NCBI GenBank assembly: GCA_016584495.1
Contig: WAID01000015.1
Span: 616,001-680,000 of the forward strand
DNA: 64,000 bases
DNA from: Celoporthe dispersa
Lineage: Eukaryota; Ascomycota; Sordariomycetes; Diaporthales; Cryphonectriaceae
Direction of reading: 5' to 3'
Below the pieces are notes generated by a model. That model worked only from the letters and a program-made list of their open reading frames with translations, was not told the origin of the DNA and searched no databases. Each line of letters starts with the position of its first letter. The first letter of the stretch is position 1. Positions 1 through 11,465 of the stretch are shown piece after piece. Made by a program: the position numbers and the translations under genes.

Positions 1-366
1 CTTCTTTTCTCGATCAGCCCCGATCGTACTAGCATTGTCCGCCATCTCTATGCACAACCAGTCAAGAAACAAAGAGGCCGCATAAACCAGGCGCCGCGAG
101 ACCCAGGGCACCGATAATGACCAAGACTTTTTGTAAATATGAGACTAGACAGGCGAGGGACGCGCATCCAGGGCTCTGCAGCGTGGCTGATCTGGTCGAG
201 ACGTCCTTGGGCTCTGGAAGATCGGCGACTCTTCCTCGCTCGTGTGATCTGCTGTGGGAAGGGGGTCAGCTATACTGTCTGTCGCCGTGGTCTGTTGAGT
301 GGCCGGAGCAGGGGGAAGAAAAACTATTGTTTTTTTTTCTTTTCAAAAAAATGAGAGCAGCTCACC
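1..366. other. Actin 3' flank
   Basis: This stretch lies downstream of the actin stop codon on the minus strand, so it probably carries the actin 3' UTR and terminator. It has a T-rich run near 330-345. I see no open frame that resembles a protein and no RNA gene. A neighbouring gene may lie beyond the left edge. Confidence 0.6.
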
Positions 367-2183
367 TTAGAAGCACTTGCGGTGGACGATGGAAGGACCG
401 CTCTCGTCGTACTCCTGCTTGGAGATCCACATCTGCTGGAAGGTAGACAGGGAGGCCAGGATAGATCCACCGATCCAGACGGAGTACTTGCGCTCAGGAG
501 GAGCAATGATCTTGACCTTCATGGAGGAAGGCGCAAGAGCAGTGATCTCCTTCTGCATACGGTCGGACAGACCAGGGTACATGGTGGTACCACCAGACTA
601 GAGAGAGAGAGGCGCAATATGGTCAGCGATTGATCTGAGAGGGACCCCGAGACCGCAATCACAAAGAAAACATACCATGACAATGTTGCCGTACAGGTCC
701 TTACGGACATCGACATCACACTTCATGATGGAGTTGAAGGTGGTGACGTGGATGCCACCGCTCTCCAGACCCAGGACAGAGGGCTGGAACAGAGCCTCAG
801 GAGCACGGAAGCGCTCGTTGCCGATGGTGATGACCTGACCGTCGGGCAGCTCGTAGGACTTCTCCAGGGAGGAAGACTGAGCGGCGGTCTGGATCTCCTG
901 CTCGAAGTCGAGAGCGACGTAGCAGAGCTTCTCCTTGATGTCACGAACGATTTCACGCTCGGCGGTGGTGGAGAAGGAGTAGCCACGCTCGGCCAGGATC
1001 TTCATCAGGTAGTCGGTCAAGTCACGACCAGCCATGTCGACACGCGCGATGGCGTGGGGCAGGGCGAAACCCTCGTAGATGGGGACCACGTGGGTAACAC
1101 CATCACCGGAGTCGAGGACGATACCGGTGGTACGACCGGAGGCGTACAGGGACAGCACGGCCTGGATGGAGACGTAGAAGGCGGGGGCGTTGAACGTCTC
1201 GAAGACGATCTGGGTCATCTTCTCACGGTTGGACTTGGGGTTGATGGGAGCCTCGGTGAGCAGGACGGGGTGCTCCTCAGGGGCAACACGCAGCTCATTG
1301 TAGAAGGTGTGGTGCCAGATCTTCTCCATGTCGTCCCAGTTGGTGACGACACCGTGCTCGATGGGGTACCGCAGAGTCAGGATACCACGCTTGGACTGGG
1401 CCTCGTCACCAACATACGAGTCCTTCTGGCCCATTCCAATCATGATACTGCAAAAAAAAACCTGTTAGCATCTCCTGGGAGGGCCGGAACTTGTTTGGGA
1501 GGGATTTATTTACCCATGGTGGCGAGGACGACCGACGATGGAAGCTGTACGAGATCATCAGCAAACCGTTGTTTTTTTCTTTCTTTTTTTCTTTTTCTGT
1601 CTTTCTTTTCTTTTCTTTTTGCTTTCTATACTCTTTCTTTTCTGTTTGGGTGCCAGGAGAGCGCTGCGGTGCCGCGCTGTTGGGTCGCCCCGGGGCGATA
1701 GCTCCAGCGCTGGCTGGCACCGGACTGGGCGGGAAGCGGGGTGATGGATGACTTACGGAAGACAGCTCGAGGAGCATCGTCACCGGCGAAACCGGCCTTG
1801 CACATACCCGAACTGGGGTTCAAGTCAGCTCATTGTAATCCAATCGAGAGCGAGGCAGATATGTGAGGGGTGCGACAGCGACGGTCGAGGCTGTGGCGTG
1901 CTCGCACGACCTCCTCTCGAGGTTGTCGGTGAGCCCGCGGGCGGCTGCTTGTGGGGAGGGGCGGCGGCGGCGGCGGCGCGAGCTTACCCATTGTCGATGA
2001 CGAGAGCTGCAACTTCTTCTGTAGGTTTGGAGAATCGGCGTTAGCAGTCTGCTGAGGCCGGGAGATGGCACTGGTGATGGTTGGCGGCCCTGCGGCGATG
2101 GGCGCGAGCTGGACCTCGCGGGCTCCTTGGAGGCGGCGGGCGTGCGAGGGGGGAAAAGACAGAGTGGCCAACTTACCCTCCAT
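367..2183 (-). CDS. act1: Actin, six coding exons
   Basis: Cytoskeletal actin, the ATP-binding subunit of the microfilaments that drive hyphal tip growth, endocytosis and septation. Coding exons on the minus strand are 2177-2183, 1988-2018, 1757-1812, 1514-1544, 676-1447 and 367-597. They join in phase to 375 residues, the usual length. The start reads [20 protein letters not shown], which contains the first nucleotide-binding loop, and LDSGDGVTHVVP supplies the second; the protein ends in HRKCF. All five introns are GT-AG. Four of them sit in the first 45 codons, leaving exons of only 7, 31, 56 and 31 nt, an arrangement typical of fungal actin genes. No frame breaks. The identification is certain; the 5' UTR is not defined and may hold further introns. 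Confidence 0.98.
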
Positions 2184-4917
2184 TGTGAACGATTACGTAG
2201 TAGAAAAGGTAGTAAAAAGGGGTGTCAAGATAAGGTCAGGAAGAAGGGAACAAGTTGCAAAGTCCAGACGATGCTGTAGATCGAACGGAACAGTGGCTGG
2301 TCTTGAGGAGTTGCTGGTGTGTGGTGTGTGTCGTTGTCGACAGGAAAGTTGTTGGGCAGAAAAGGGTGGTGGTTTGGGTGGTTGATAAAGGGGAAGCTGG
2401 AGGGCCAGGAGCTGGGCCTTGCCGTTGAGATTTGATGTGGGCAAGAAGCCATCGCCCGGCCAGCCTACTAAGAAAAGTGGGGCAGTGTGGCCCAGGACAC
2501 CTCAGGAGCCAGCAGCTGTTAGGCCCTGGAAGAGGGTTTGATGGATGGCGACTCACCCACTGCCACTGGCCGCACAACCGCTGGCCAGTCACTGGAACGG
2601 GCAAGTTGTGGGGCGGCCCTGCTAGCAGCTCTCACCTGCCAACCTGCCAAAACCCATAACCACAGGCAAGAAGGAGGGCACCACCTGGGGAGGGAGGAGG
2701 GGGGGCAGGCGACAGGGGTTTCCTCGGAAAGGGGGGGGGGCGAGCCAACACAGCTGCCAGCTCTCGTCTTGAACACTTGTCACCTCGGATGGGTTTACAC
2801 TGGATTGCTGGCAGCGGTCGGTGATTTCTTTCCTCTTCTAGAGCTGAAATTGGATGCTCAGTGAGCTGGCCCCGGCCCAGAATTCCACAGCATCACTCTC
2901 GGATCTCCCGTTTCGCCATCACGATTCTCGAGCAGGGCTGGGGAAGAGGGGGTGGGGGGCAGGACATCGATGGCACAGGCTGACAGGACAAAACTACGAG
3001 TGGTATAGCAGTAGTCTCAGGTGTAGCAGTAGCTGTGAGTGATTGAGTGAGCACGATAGTAGGTAGGGCTACTCAGCATGCCACATTGAGGGGGGAAAAA
3101 AGAGCGGAAAAAAGAAAAAAAAGAAAGAGTACATGGATCGTTTTCCCATCCCCCCCCCCTCCCCTACTTTTCCTCCGGGGCTACTACTCATCCTTCCTGC
3201 ATGTCCCTATGTACATCTACCCTCGGCAGCAGCACCTGGATAAGACGGTGGCTGGTCTGCAGCAGGTCAGCAGCAACGAAAATAGAAGGGAGATCTATCC
3301 GTCTGCCTATGCATGGTACGCAATCGCTCTTGGCAAGGCAGAGAGAATGCAGTGCATGCGATCAGAATGTACCACTGCAGGGTGGGAGCTATCCAGATCA
3401 GGCAAGCCCCCTCATCCCACATCGTACATCGACACACGAGAGGCGACGTTACGCATGGCACCTTTAGGCTTCGACATAGGGAAACCTGCCTCTTGCATAG
3501 ACAGAGTCGAGAAGCTTGGCCGGACTGTTGAACCAGCGTATGATCACCGTCGACGGATCTGGATGAGAGGGGGGACAGTATCTGGGACAGTACAGTACAG
3601 TATTATGGACCCTGAATTATTAGGGCATGGAACAGGGGGAAAATATCATCTGTCACAGTTCTACCACAGCACAATCACCCAGCAGCAGCCTCAGAAGGAC
3701 TGACGTAACGTCTGAAACAGGAACATCTGCGTCACCCAGTCTGGTGCAGACCACACGGGACACCAGATGCCAAGCAGGCTTCGGCCTGGGCAGGGAGAAG
3801 TGATTGCGCAAGCAGAGGCAAAAAAAAAAAAAGGAAAAAAAAGAGAAAAAAAACGGCTGACAGCCTGTCTCCCTTTCCGCGTAAGCCTCTGGTGGTGGTT
3901 GGAGATGCCGCCGCCGGTAGTGTCACAGGCAGCAGGACCACGAGCTAGATTCAAGCTTACCTGGACCTAGAAAGGACAAGCCGCCTGGCCCTTGGACACC
4001 ATGTGGCAGAAGGGGGGAGGGCCGTGTGTCCAGCATGGCATGGACAAGGCTGACGGGTCGCGCTGGAGAATTCCGGCTCGACCCCTCTCCCAGCTTGCCA
4101 TCTCTTTTGCATCCTAATTAATACTCTCCGTCCGCGGATCCGACTCCCCCGAGGAGAATCACTCTTGAGATGGATAGACAGGCGGACTGCCCTCCTACCC
4201 CCAGGCCAGCTCCCTAGCTGCAAGCCGTGGGAGGTGAAGGCCGTCCCTGTCGACGTTGAGGCTCCGCCAGATTGCACCCCTCGAAGACCGCCCACCAAAA
4301 GGGTAATGAGGGGCGCCTCCATCATCTCAAGGGTGGGGCGCGGGGTTGCCGAAGCTCTGCTGGCTGGGGTGTTGTTCTGCACTATGTGAGACCCCCCCCC
4401 CCTTTGGCGACGGTGAGCCAAATCTGAGTGATGTTGCAGTTGAGATATGCAGATGAAACCGTAAATCCTTGCTGTGCCGGCTCAGGATCTGAACACATAG
4501 ACAGATACCGCGACATAACAGCCTCGTGGGCACTTGTGATTTTCCATTTTTCACGAATTTTACAGTAGGTAGCGGTCCGGAGGGGCGGGGTGAAAGGTTC
4601 AGTGCATAATAGTACAGCAGTAGTAAAAATGTAGGGCGCAAGGCTGAAGAAACGCTAAGCCCTGCTGAGAATTTTCGAGAACCTTCCCGAAAGCGACAGC
4701 CAATGCAACAATCGCCAAGAGCACAAGACGCAAAATCAACAGCCTTTCCTCTTCCCTCTCTCGCAGCTCATCTCCCACGACCATCTCCCCCCTGACCGGT
4801 CAAGGCTTCTTGCGACAATCTCTGATTCAATCTAGGCCCACAAGCCGAGCACACCCTAGATTACTACCCATTTCCCGCAGCGGGAAGAGAACAAGACGAA
4901 GGCCACCGCCGCCAGCC
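2184..4917. promoter_or_regulatory. Actin / fes1 divergent intergenic region
   Basis: 2.7 kb between the divergently transcribed actin and fes1 genes. It contains pyrimidine/purine tracts, for example C-rich 3151-3170 and A-rich 3817-3850, of the kind common in fungal core promoters. Open frames here have no recognisable protein character. The unusual length could accommodate a long actin 5' UTR or upstream introns, which I cannot place from sequence alone. Confidence 0.5.
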
Positions 4918-5579
4918 ATGGACAAGAACCTAAACGAGCTCCTGAAGTGGAGCATCGAGGCCCAGACGGCCAGCGAGGACCGCACAGGCAACACCCAGCC
5001 GACCACCCAGCTCACCCCGGAGGTCTCGCCTCCCTCCTCGGCGGGCCCTCGGACGCGGAGCTCATGGTCCAGTCCATGCAGGTCATCACCGCGCCCGACC
5101 CCTCCGTCCCGCTCGACGACCGCCTGACGGCCTTTGACAACTTCGAGCAGCTCATCGAGTCCCTCGACAACGCCAACAACATGGTCGCCCTGAAGCTGTG
5201 GCCCCCGCTGCTGTCCATGCTCGCGCACGACGAGGCCGAGCTGCGCCGCTATGCCGCCTGGTGCATCGGCACCGCCGTCCAGAACAACGAGAAGTCCCAG
5301 GCTGGCCTGCTCGACGCCGGTGGCCTGCCGGGTCTGGTCGACATGGCCACCCGCTCCGCCGAGCAGGAGGCCGTCAGGAGGAAGGCCATCTACGCGCTGA
5401 GCTCCGCCTGCAGGAACTACCAGCCCGCCATGGACATTGTCTCTGCTGAGCTGGAGAAGAAAGGGGCGCGGAAGGAGGGCGACGGGAAGGTGGACGCGAC
5501 CAATATGGATGCCGTGGATGAGGTGATGAACGGCCTGAAGAACAAGATCAAGGAGGATGCTGCCAACGCGGCAGCATAG
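4918..5579 (+). CDS. fes1: Hsp70 nucleotide exchange factor Fes1 (one frame break)
   Basis: Cytosolic armadillo-type nucleotide exchange factor that releases ADP from Hsp70 and helps target misfolded proteins for degradation. The start MDKNLNELLKWSIEAQT is the typical Fes1 N-terminus. The armadillo core follows, with LIAFDNFEQLIE-like (here LTAFDNFEQLIESLDNANN) and AAWCIGTAVQNN and YALSSACRNYQPAMD blocks. The N-terminal 35 codons are in one frame and the rest in another. The switch is at the GG of 5022-5023: one additional G would join ..QLTPE to GLASLLGGPSDAELM, exactly as in the family, giving 220 residues. No intron can replace the shift because the stretch lacks usable GT donors. I read it as a base-calling error rather than a dead gene. 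It is convergent with the uL5m gene. Confidence 0.93.
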
Positions 5580-5910
5580 GCGGGAGGCATCAGCGGCGAG
5601 GGACGGGCTACATGATACCCAGATATTCATGAGAGGTCTTGCATGGGCGGCGTTCGAGGGAGTTTCGGCGGCTAAATTTAGGTCTGACAACATACGGACG
5701 GTCACACACACAAGAAAGGGAAGAGAGAGAAGAAGAAAAAAAGGATGGGTATTTCACGACACGAATGCGAGTTGTTATTTGCTTCATTGCTCCAGGTATC
5801 TCCTGCCTCTCCTCTCGATGATATGTGACATGATGCTGTACAATATTCTCCAGATGCCCTGAGTGAGTTCTCGACATTGTCAACGAGGCAGCCCGTCCGC
5901 CCCATCGCTT
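5580..5910. other. fes1 / uL5m convergent 3' region
   Basis: 331 bp between two convergent stop codons, presumably both 3' UTRs. It contains an A/G-rich stretch near 5712-5742 and nothing else that I recognise. Confidence 0.6.
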
Positions 5911-7175
5911 TTAGTAGTCAAATTTGCCGTGGAATGGCACGCCCATGGCCTGCAGAAGCAACCTCGCATGCCGATCCGACTTGGCAGTCGTCTGGACGGT
6001 GACCACCGCTCCAGGGATCATCTGCACATAGGAAAGTCAGCATCCTTGGGAACCAGGTGGGTGGGCGATATGGAAACGCGGGGCGGGTAAGCTCTCTCAC
6101 CTTGGGCGGATAGGCATCGTAGTTGACCTGGACCTCCGGGAACAGGGCAAACTCCTCCGGCGTGAACCCCCACCCGATATTTCCCGTGTCATCGCCCGAG
6201 CCCGCATTGATGCCGGGCCACTCCTTGATCCTCGGGAAGACGAGGTGGATCATCTTGTCCAGCAGCTCGTACGCCTGCTCCCCGTACACGGTCGCCTTGG
6301 CGCCCGCCAGGTTGCCCTCGCGATGCCCCACTGCGACACGCCCTTGTTGATGCGGATGATCTCGGGCTTCGCCCCCGTGACCGCCTGCATGGCCGAGCGC
6401 GCCGCCAGCAGGTATGTCGGCTCCTTGATCCCCTGCGGCTGGAACGTCGACATGGAGATGGCCAGGATCTCGGGCACGTTCTTGAACGTGATGTCCAGCT
6501 CGACCGGCCGCAGGGTCGTGCCGCCCCTAGGTCCTCGCAGCGGACGGTTCTTGTGGTACGGAGAGGAGCCGTCCCAGCCCCGCAGCCGCTGTCCGATGGG
6601 CTCTTGTTTCTGCTCGCCTGGGGGCTTGTGGTTGTAGGTGAGGGTCATTAGGTCGGGCGCGATCGTCGACTGCCATGTCTCCTTGAGCCGGGGGGAAATA
6701 GAAGGGTCCGGGCTGGTAGTCGCGGGCTATGGGGTCGGAGGAGGGAGGCGATTGGATTGGGTGGAGGGGGCCACGGTCGAACTTGGGCGGGTGATATTGG
6801 TATCTGCAGCACGAAGGGGAGGAGGGCGAGTTAGTACGCTTCGTTGCGACGAGAGGGGAGTTGGGGGAGAGAGAGGGTGGAGCGTTGTCGAGAAGCGGGT
6901 GGTCGTGAGGCGTACTTGCTAGCCGGGAGCTCATGCTTCCTCTCCCGTGCGCGTTTCCACGGAGCCGTGTACTCCTGCAGATGCTCTGGCGTCGGGCCTG
7001 GGGCTCCTAATGACGAGTCCGGTTCGAGGTCCTCGAGTGGTGATGGCCCGGCCGGCGCTGCAGCGGCAGCTTCTGCCGAATACCATCTTCGTGCACAGCC
7101 TGGTGTTGTTTGTGTCGATAGTTGTGATATTCTCAGCCGCCGTAACGGCCGTGCCATGTCTCGCCAGCTCGCCAT
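5911..7175 (-). CDS. mrpL7: Mitochondrial large-subunit ribosomal protein uL5m (two frame breaks)
   Basis: Component of the mitochondrial 54S subunit (uL5, yeast Mrpl7), which binds the central protuberance. Exons: 6916-7175, 6101-6803 and 5911-6021, with GT-AG introns. The N-terminus, MASWRDMARPLRRLRISQLS, is basic and hydroxylated like a mitochondrial transit peptide; an upstream in-frame ATG at 7257-7259 is less likely. The L5 core is visible as VELDITFKNVPE, GVSQWG, REGNLAG and LVFPRIKEWPGI, and the C-terminus reads MGVPFHGKFDY. Two single-base breaks interrupt exon 2. The G run at 6690-6695 has one base too many (removing it yields FYFPRLKETW). The CCCC at 6326-6329 has one too few (adding it joins SQWG to HREGNLAG). 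Correction gives 357 residues. Confidence 0.9.
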
Positions 7176-7548
7176 CTCTGCTGCAGCGGTATCAATGGTG
7201 GTATGAGCGCCTGTCGCAGAGCAGGCGCGTTGCTGAGCTTCAAAAAGTTCGGACGGCAAAGCTCAGCCTCGCGGCCGGCAACGGAGCTGCGGCCGGTGCC
7301 AGCTGTCAGCAGCTGTCGGTTCTGAACTCCCTCCCCCCGGTTCCCTCCTGAATATCTCCGCTGTGAATGCTTCTCTATCATCTTGGTTTTATGAGATTTT
7401 CACTGATATTGATAAGAATCTCAATTGAACCGTCCTAAATAGAACTCCGCGCTCCCTATTCTACTAATTTGATATCTATGCAACAAATAAAACCGCCCAG
7501 AGCGTCAAAACACCTCCCTGGGAGGGTCGAATTTCGGTCGTCTCCGCC
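7176..7548. promoter_or_regulatory. uL5m upstream / sec8 3' flank
   Basis: 373 bp between two genes on the minus strand. It serves as the uL5m promoter and the sec8 3' region. The part near 7380-7500 is AT-rich, as expected for a terminator. No coding signal was seen. Confidence 0.5.
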
Positions 7549-10500
7549 TCAGCTCTGCCACATGTGCTCGCTAAGCTCAAGCAGCTTGTCGCCCATCGCC
7601 CTCCTGGCGTTGTTCTCGATGCCCCTCTCCTTGCTCGCCAACATCTCGCTGTAGCAGAGCTCGATGAGCGCCTTGAGCTCATCGTACGTGAATCGGTCTG
7701 GGTCTCGCCCGATCGGGACGGCACCGTCCACGCCTTCCCCGGCGGCTGCCTTGGCAGCATCATCCTTCGCCTTTGTGACGATCGCGTCTGCGCCCTGGTC
7801 AAAGAGGGCCCAATAGTTGGCCGCACGTGCCAGGTCCACACCGGCTTCGATGTTCTTGAGGTTTTGTTGTAGCACCAGTATGTTGAGCTGCATGCGGCCT
7901 GAGCCTCTCGAGTTGATGGGCGCTACCTTTGAGGCGTTGGAGACAAGGTATGAATTGATCAGGAGGCCCAGGCCGGTCCTGATGAAGGCGACCTCGCGCT
8001 CGCGTAGGTACCTGACGACCGTTTCATCGTAGGCTACCAGCTCCGAGTTGAGAGAGATAATCTGGGGGTCGGGCTCCTTGACGTCTTGGTCGAGGAGATA
8101 GGGTGCTGTCTTGGGATCGAGGGCAACACGCAGCGAGTAGGCGATGCGACACCGAACCTCCATGTGGAGGGTCAGTAAGGACGTGGCGGCTAGTTCCTCG
8201 TACGAGGACACGACGCCGTCGAAAGATCTAGATAATATGTTAGCCACGCCATGCCGCATGTCATCAGTCTGTCGATGGCGATATACATACTGGACTGTCT
8301 CCTGCGTCATTGGGAGGAATACCGGCCCGTCCTCGGCTGTCGCCTTGCTCAGGTCATTGAGCAGTGTCCACCTCCGCTTTCCGGGCTTGGGTATGCTCGA
8401 TCGGTTGGAGTCGGTCTCATTCCGCGTGATATGTCGGAGGCTCGAGACCTTGACAGACAGCCATTTCATGCTGGTATATAGGAGACACAGCGAGGAGATC
8501 GTATCTCTGTCGAAAATTATGTCGCCAATCTGGAGAGACTTCTCGTTCGTCTCCGTGACTAAGAGTCCAACCTCCTTGTCGAGAAGATCGGGATCAAGGG
8601 CATCGGCTGTCCACAGCTTCTGGACAGTGTTGTGTATCTCGCCATTGTCAGTTGCCATGACGGCCGAGGCGCGCAGTGCCTGATTTGTGGTGTTCCCTTC
8701 CTGAGTCTTTGTGACCAGCGTCTTATACCAGCCAAAACACCGGTCGTAGTACCGCATCATCTGCGTGATGATGAGCGAGCTCAATGCCTGGTCATGCGGT
8801 ATCGTGTCCAACATCTTGCAGAACGCAGTGACGACGGCGAAGAAGTCTGTGGCACCCTTGAAGACAGGCCGCCGCGCAGTTTGACTCCAGTCCGTATCCT
8901 GCTGGAAGGCGTCCGCCTCGCCAAATACCGCATCGCTCAGCTTTCCCAAGGTCTCGTCCAATTGTGGCTGGAAGACGTTCACCAGGAAGTTGTCCAGGAA
9001 GGTAGTGAGTGTGCTGGTCGCCAAGTCTGAGCCTGGCGGTACGATATTCTTGAGCCTCCCAAGGAACACCAGGGTCGGCGGCAGCAACAAGCTCATGTTG
9101 AAGACATTTGGCTCCACCAGCGACTTGTAACTCTCTTGCTGGTCGCGGCTGCCATAGGCGAGAGCCGTGCTCTTTCTCGACTCGTTTGCCCGGTTCCCGG
9201 TCTTCTTGTCACCCTTGCCCTTGATCTGGCCGGCTGTCAAGCCAGGCACGGCCTGTTCGATGGTCTTGTCAAGCTCTTCAAACTCCACGACCAGCTCCGC
9301 AGCCTTCGAGTCTGCCTCGTTGAATTTGAAGAGGTGTTCACGATGTGCATCCAGTCTACCGTTCGTCACACCTGGCTGAGGTGTGTTGAACTGGTACAAA
9401 TCTGCGTCGGTCGTCACGTAGTTGTGCAGCAGGGACCGGATCTCGTTCTGATACAGGTTCCATAGCTCCTTGAAGCTTCCCAGGAGGGTGGCGTTATTAC
9501 CGCCACCTTCCCGTCGGATGAGTGCTTTGATGGACTCGTGGAAAAGTCGGTGCCCTTCTGCTATAGCCTCAAATTTTCCGTATAGTGTCCAGAGCAGGTC
9601 GTAAATCACGTCTGCTCTCATCTGTGTCTCCCGGTTGCTGTATATGTGAAGCCCGCCTGAGCCGTTGGAAACACCTCTCAGCGAGCTCGGGTGCTTATGG
9701 TCCACCTCATTGATCGTCTCGTTCACGACGCTGAATAGTTCGACAGGCAGCCGCTGCTTGATGGTATCGACAGCGGTCTCCAGGCGACCTAGCTTGTTCA
9801 GAGCTTCCACCAACAGGGCGACGTACGAGAAGGTGTCGGACTCTGGGTTCCTGCCAGGGTCCTCCTGTATCGGGCTGTCGAGATCCATGCTGGTCAACAC
9901 GTCGAAGAAGGGAACCACCGCCCCTGACTCTGCAATGTCATCGCGGAACGCGCCCTGGCTCTTGGCTAGGTTCTGCCACCTCTCCTGGCAGTAAGGAGAT
10001 TTGAGGTAGAGATGCTCGTGCAGCTCTTCCACCAATATGTCCATGAGTACCATCTCTTGGTTCGCCAGGTACCCTCTGAGCTCGCTCAGGGCACCGATAT
10101 CGTCCAGCTCGGGCTTCCTCAGCCTCCGCAGCGCATTCTGCAGCACCTCGACCGCCGTGAGGAACCTCTTCTCGGAGATCCTAGCCTCCAGCTGATCCGG
10201 CACCTGCCTCAGCTCCTCCAGCTCGTTCAGCGTCTGCAGCAGGTCGTCGTACATCTGGCTCGAGTTGTACAGCTTCTTCAGCTCCGGGTCCGTCGTGCAC
10301 AGCGCAGTCTTGCTGTTGGCGAGGTTCTCCTTCAACACGCGCACCCTCTTCTGGCTGGCCATGATGCTCCCCTGGATCTTGTGGAACGTGCCGATGCTCG
10401 AGTTGAAGCCCTGGTGGTAGTCGTGGACGATGGCCTTTAGGGAGTCCTGCAGGTACTGGTGCGTCTGCTGGAAGTTGCTGTACTCGTGCGCCCGCCCCAC

Positions 10501-10872
10501 GGAGCTGTTGTCGAGCAGCTGCAGCGCCAGCTGCACGGGGACGCAGTCATCCTCGCAGAGGTTCGGCCAGTCCTTCTGGATCATGCCCAGCACATCATTG
10601 ATCTGCCTCTCGGCATGCGTCCACTGGGACTGCTGGGACTGCTGGCTGAGCTGCTGGGCCTGGAGGTGGGACCGCGAGGGAGGGGCGCGGAGAGGGAGGG
10701 AGGTCTGGGACGGGGTCGTGCGGGCGGAGGGATTGCTCGGGGGCGTCGCGTAGCGGTCGCTGCTGCTGTAGCCGTCGCCGTAGGGATCGTAGTCTTCCTC
10801 GCCGCTGTTCTTCCGGCCAAAGCCCCCATAGCCGTTGCCGTTGCGGCCGTAGCCACCGTAGCGGTTCGCCAT
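7549..10872 (-). CDS. sec8: Exocyst complex component Sec8
   Basis: Large subunit of the exocyst, which tethers secretory vesicles to the plasma membrane at the hyphal tip and septum. One open frame covers 1107 codons, but 8228-8290 is a good 63-nt intron (GTATGT...CTAG). Its removal joins ETVQ to SFDGVVSSYEEL, the conserved order, and leaves 1086 residues. The intron is a multiple of three and stop-free. The N-terminus is a low-complexity Gly/Tyr/Asn and Ser/Gln-rich tail. Residues from about 85 contain the conserved Sec8 N-terminal coiled region (QINDVLGMIQKDWPNLCEDD), followed by helical-bundle sequence through to LLELSEHMWQS. The start ATG at 10870-10872 follows directly from good context. 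It is co-oriented with uL5m and the acid phosphatase. Confidence 0.95.
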   Translation of the reverse strand: MANRYGGYGRNGNGYGGFGRKNSGEEDYDPYGDGYSSSDRYATPPSNPSARTTPSQTSLPLRAPPSRSHLQAQQLSQQSQQSQWTHAERQINDVLGMIQKDWPNLCEDDCVPVQLALQLLDNSSVGRAHEYSNFQQTHQYLQDSLKAIVHDYHQGFNSSIGTFHKIQGSIMASQKRVRVLKENLANSKTALCTTDPELKKLYNSSQMYDDLLQTLNELEELRQVPDQLEARISEKRFLTAVEVLQNALRRLRKPELDDIGALSELRGYLANQEMVLMDILVEELHEHLYLKSPYCQERWQNLAKSQGAFRDDIAESGAVVPFFDVLTSMDLDSPIQEDPGRNPESDTFSYVALLVEALNKLGRLETAVDTIKQRLPVELFSVVNETINEVDHKHPSSLRGVSNGSGGLHIYSNRETQMRADVIYDLLWTLYGKFEAIAEGHRLFHESIKALIRREGGGNNATLLGSFKELWNLYQNEIRSLLHNYVTTDADLYQFNTPQPGVTNGRLDAHREHLFKFNEADSKAAELVVEFEELDKTIEQAVPGLTAGQIKGKGDKKTGNRANESRKSTALAYGSRDQQESYKSLVEPNVFNMSLLLPPTLVFLGRLKNIVPPGSDLATSTLTTFLDNFLVNVFQPQLDETLGKLSDAVFGEADAFQQDTDWSQTARRPVFKGATDFFAVVTAFCKMLDTIPHDQALSSLIITQMMRYYDRCFGWYKTLVTKTQEGNTTNQALRASAVMATDNGEIHNTVQKLWTADALDPDLLDKEVGLLVTETNEKSLQIGDIIFDRDTISSLCLLYTSMKWLSVKVSSLRHITRNETDSNRSSIPKPGKRRWTLLNDLSKATAEDGPVFLPMTQETVQYVYRHRQTDDMRHGVANILSRSFDGVVSSYEELAATSLLTLHMEVRCRIAYSLRVALDPKTAPYLLDQDVKEPDPQIISLNSELVAYDETVVRYLREREVAFIRTGLGLLINSYLVSNASKVAPINSRGSGRMQLNILVLQQNLKNIEAGVDLARAANYWALFDQGADAIVTKAKDDAAKAAAGEGVDGAVPIGRDPDRFTYDELKALIELCYSEMLASKERGIENNARRAMGDKLLELSEHMWQS

Positions 10873-11465
10873 GGCGGAGGGAGAGGGCCTGGCTGAAGGA
10901 CCGCCGCCGTGTGTGGAAGACAGACAGACTCAAGGCCGGGGCGCTATCTGTCAGTGTTTCGTTTGGGGTGTCGCATGGTCGGTCAGCCGGACCGAGCAGC
11001 TAGAAAGCAAGATGGGCGACAAGTCTGGGAGGAGGAACGGAATGGTGCCCAAGATGGAGGAGGCTACATAGTATTGTTTTAGTAGACATGCGGGCTCGGA
11101 TCAGTAGTGTAGCGTTACCATAGCCCCTCAGGCCCCTGCAAGCCAGTCCCTAGCAGCTGCCGTCAGTGCCTTAGTACCACTAGAACGTCCCGGGAACGGA
11201 AAGGCTGCAGCTTGTTTCAGCACTGTTACAGGCGCCCTTCTGTTCAAACCCAATATCTAATTTACAACTCGTTGGAATACTCATCATACTCATCTGCAAA
11301 GCTTCACTAAGTTCACCTGACTCCTCTGAACGGCTAGGCACTCAGATATATATATGTATGTATATATATTGGAAAGTCATATTAATTATTTACATTTAGT
11401 ATGGTTAGAGAGAGGTACGATCACTAGTCAACCTCTCTCTCCTCCCTTTCGTCTACTGAAGCTAC
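10873..11465. promoter_or_regulatory. sec8 promoter / phosphatase 3' flank, with inverted-repeat arm
   Basis: 593 bp between two minus-strand genes. It includes the left arm of the 37-bp inverted repeat (11273-11309), an AT-rich TATATA stretch (11346-11370) close to the phosphatase 3' end, and pyrimidine-rich sequence near 11430-11450. No coding signal was found. Confidence 0.5.
11273..11309. repeat. 37-bp inverted repeat, left arm
   Basis: Positions 11273-11309 are the exact reverse complement of 14061-14097. This arm lies about 155 bp beyond the stop codon of the acid phosphatase. Similarity fades abruptly on both sides. See the findings for interpretation. Confidence 0.95.

Noticed and set aside
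748..1701. 317-codon open frame on the plus strand over actin
   Set aside because: Antisense shadow of the highly biased actin coding sequence; it also crosses actin introns and has no protein signature.
4827..5711. 294-codon open frame antisense to fes1
   Set aside because: Mirror of GC-rich fes1 codons; Val/Leu/Gly-rich composition typical of antisense frames.
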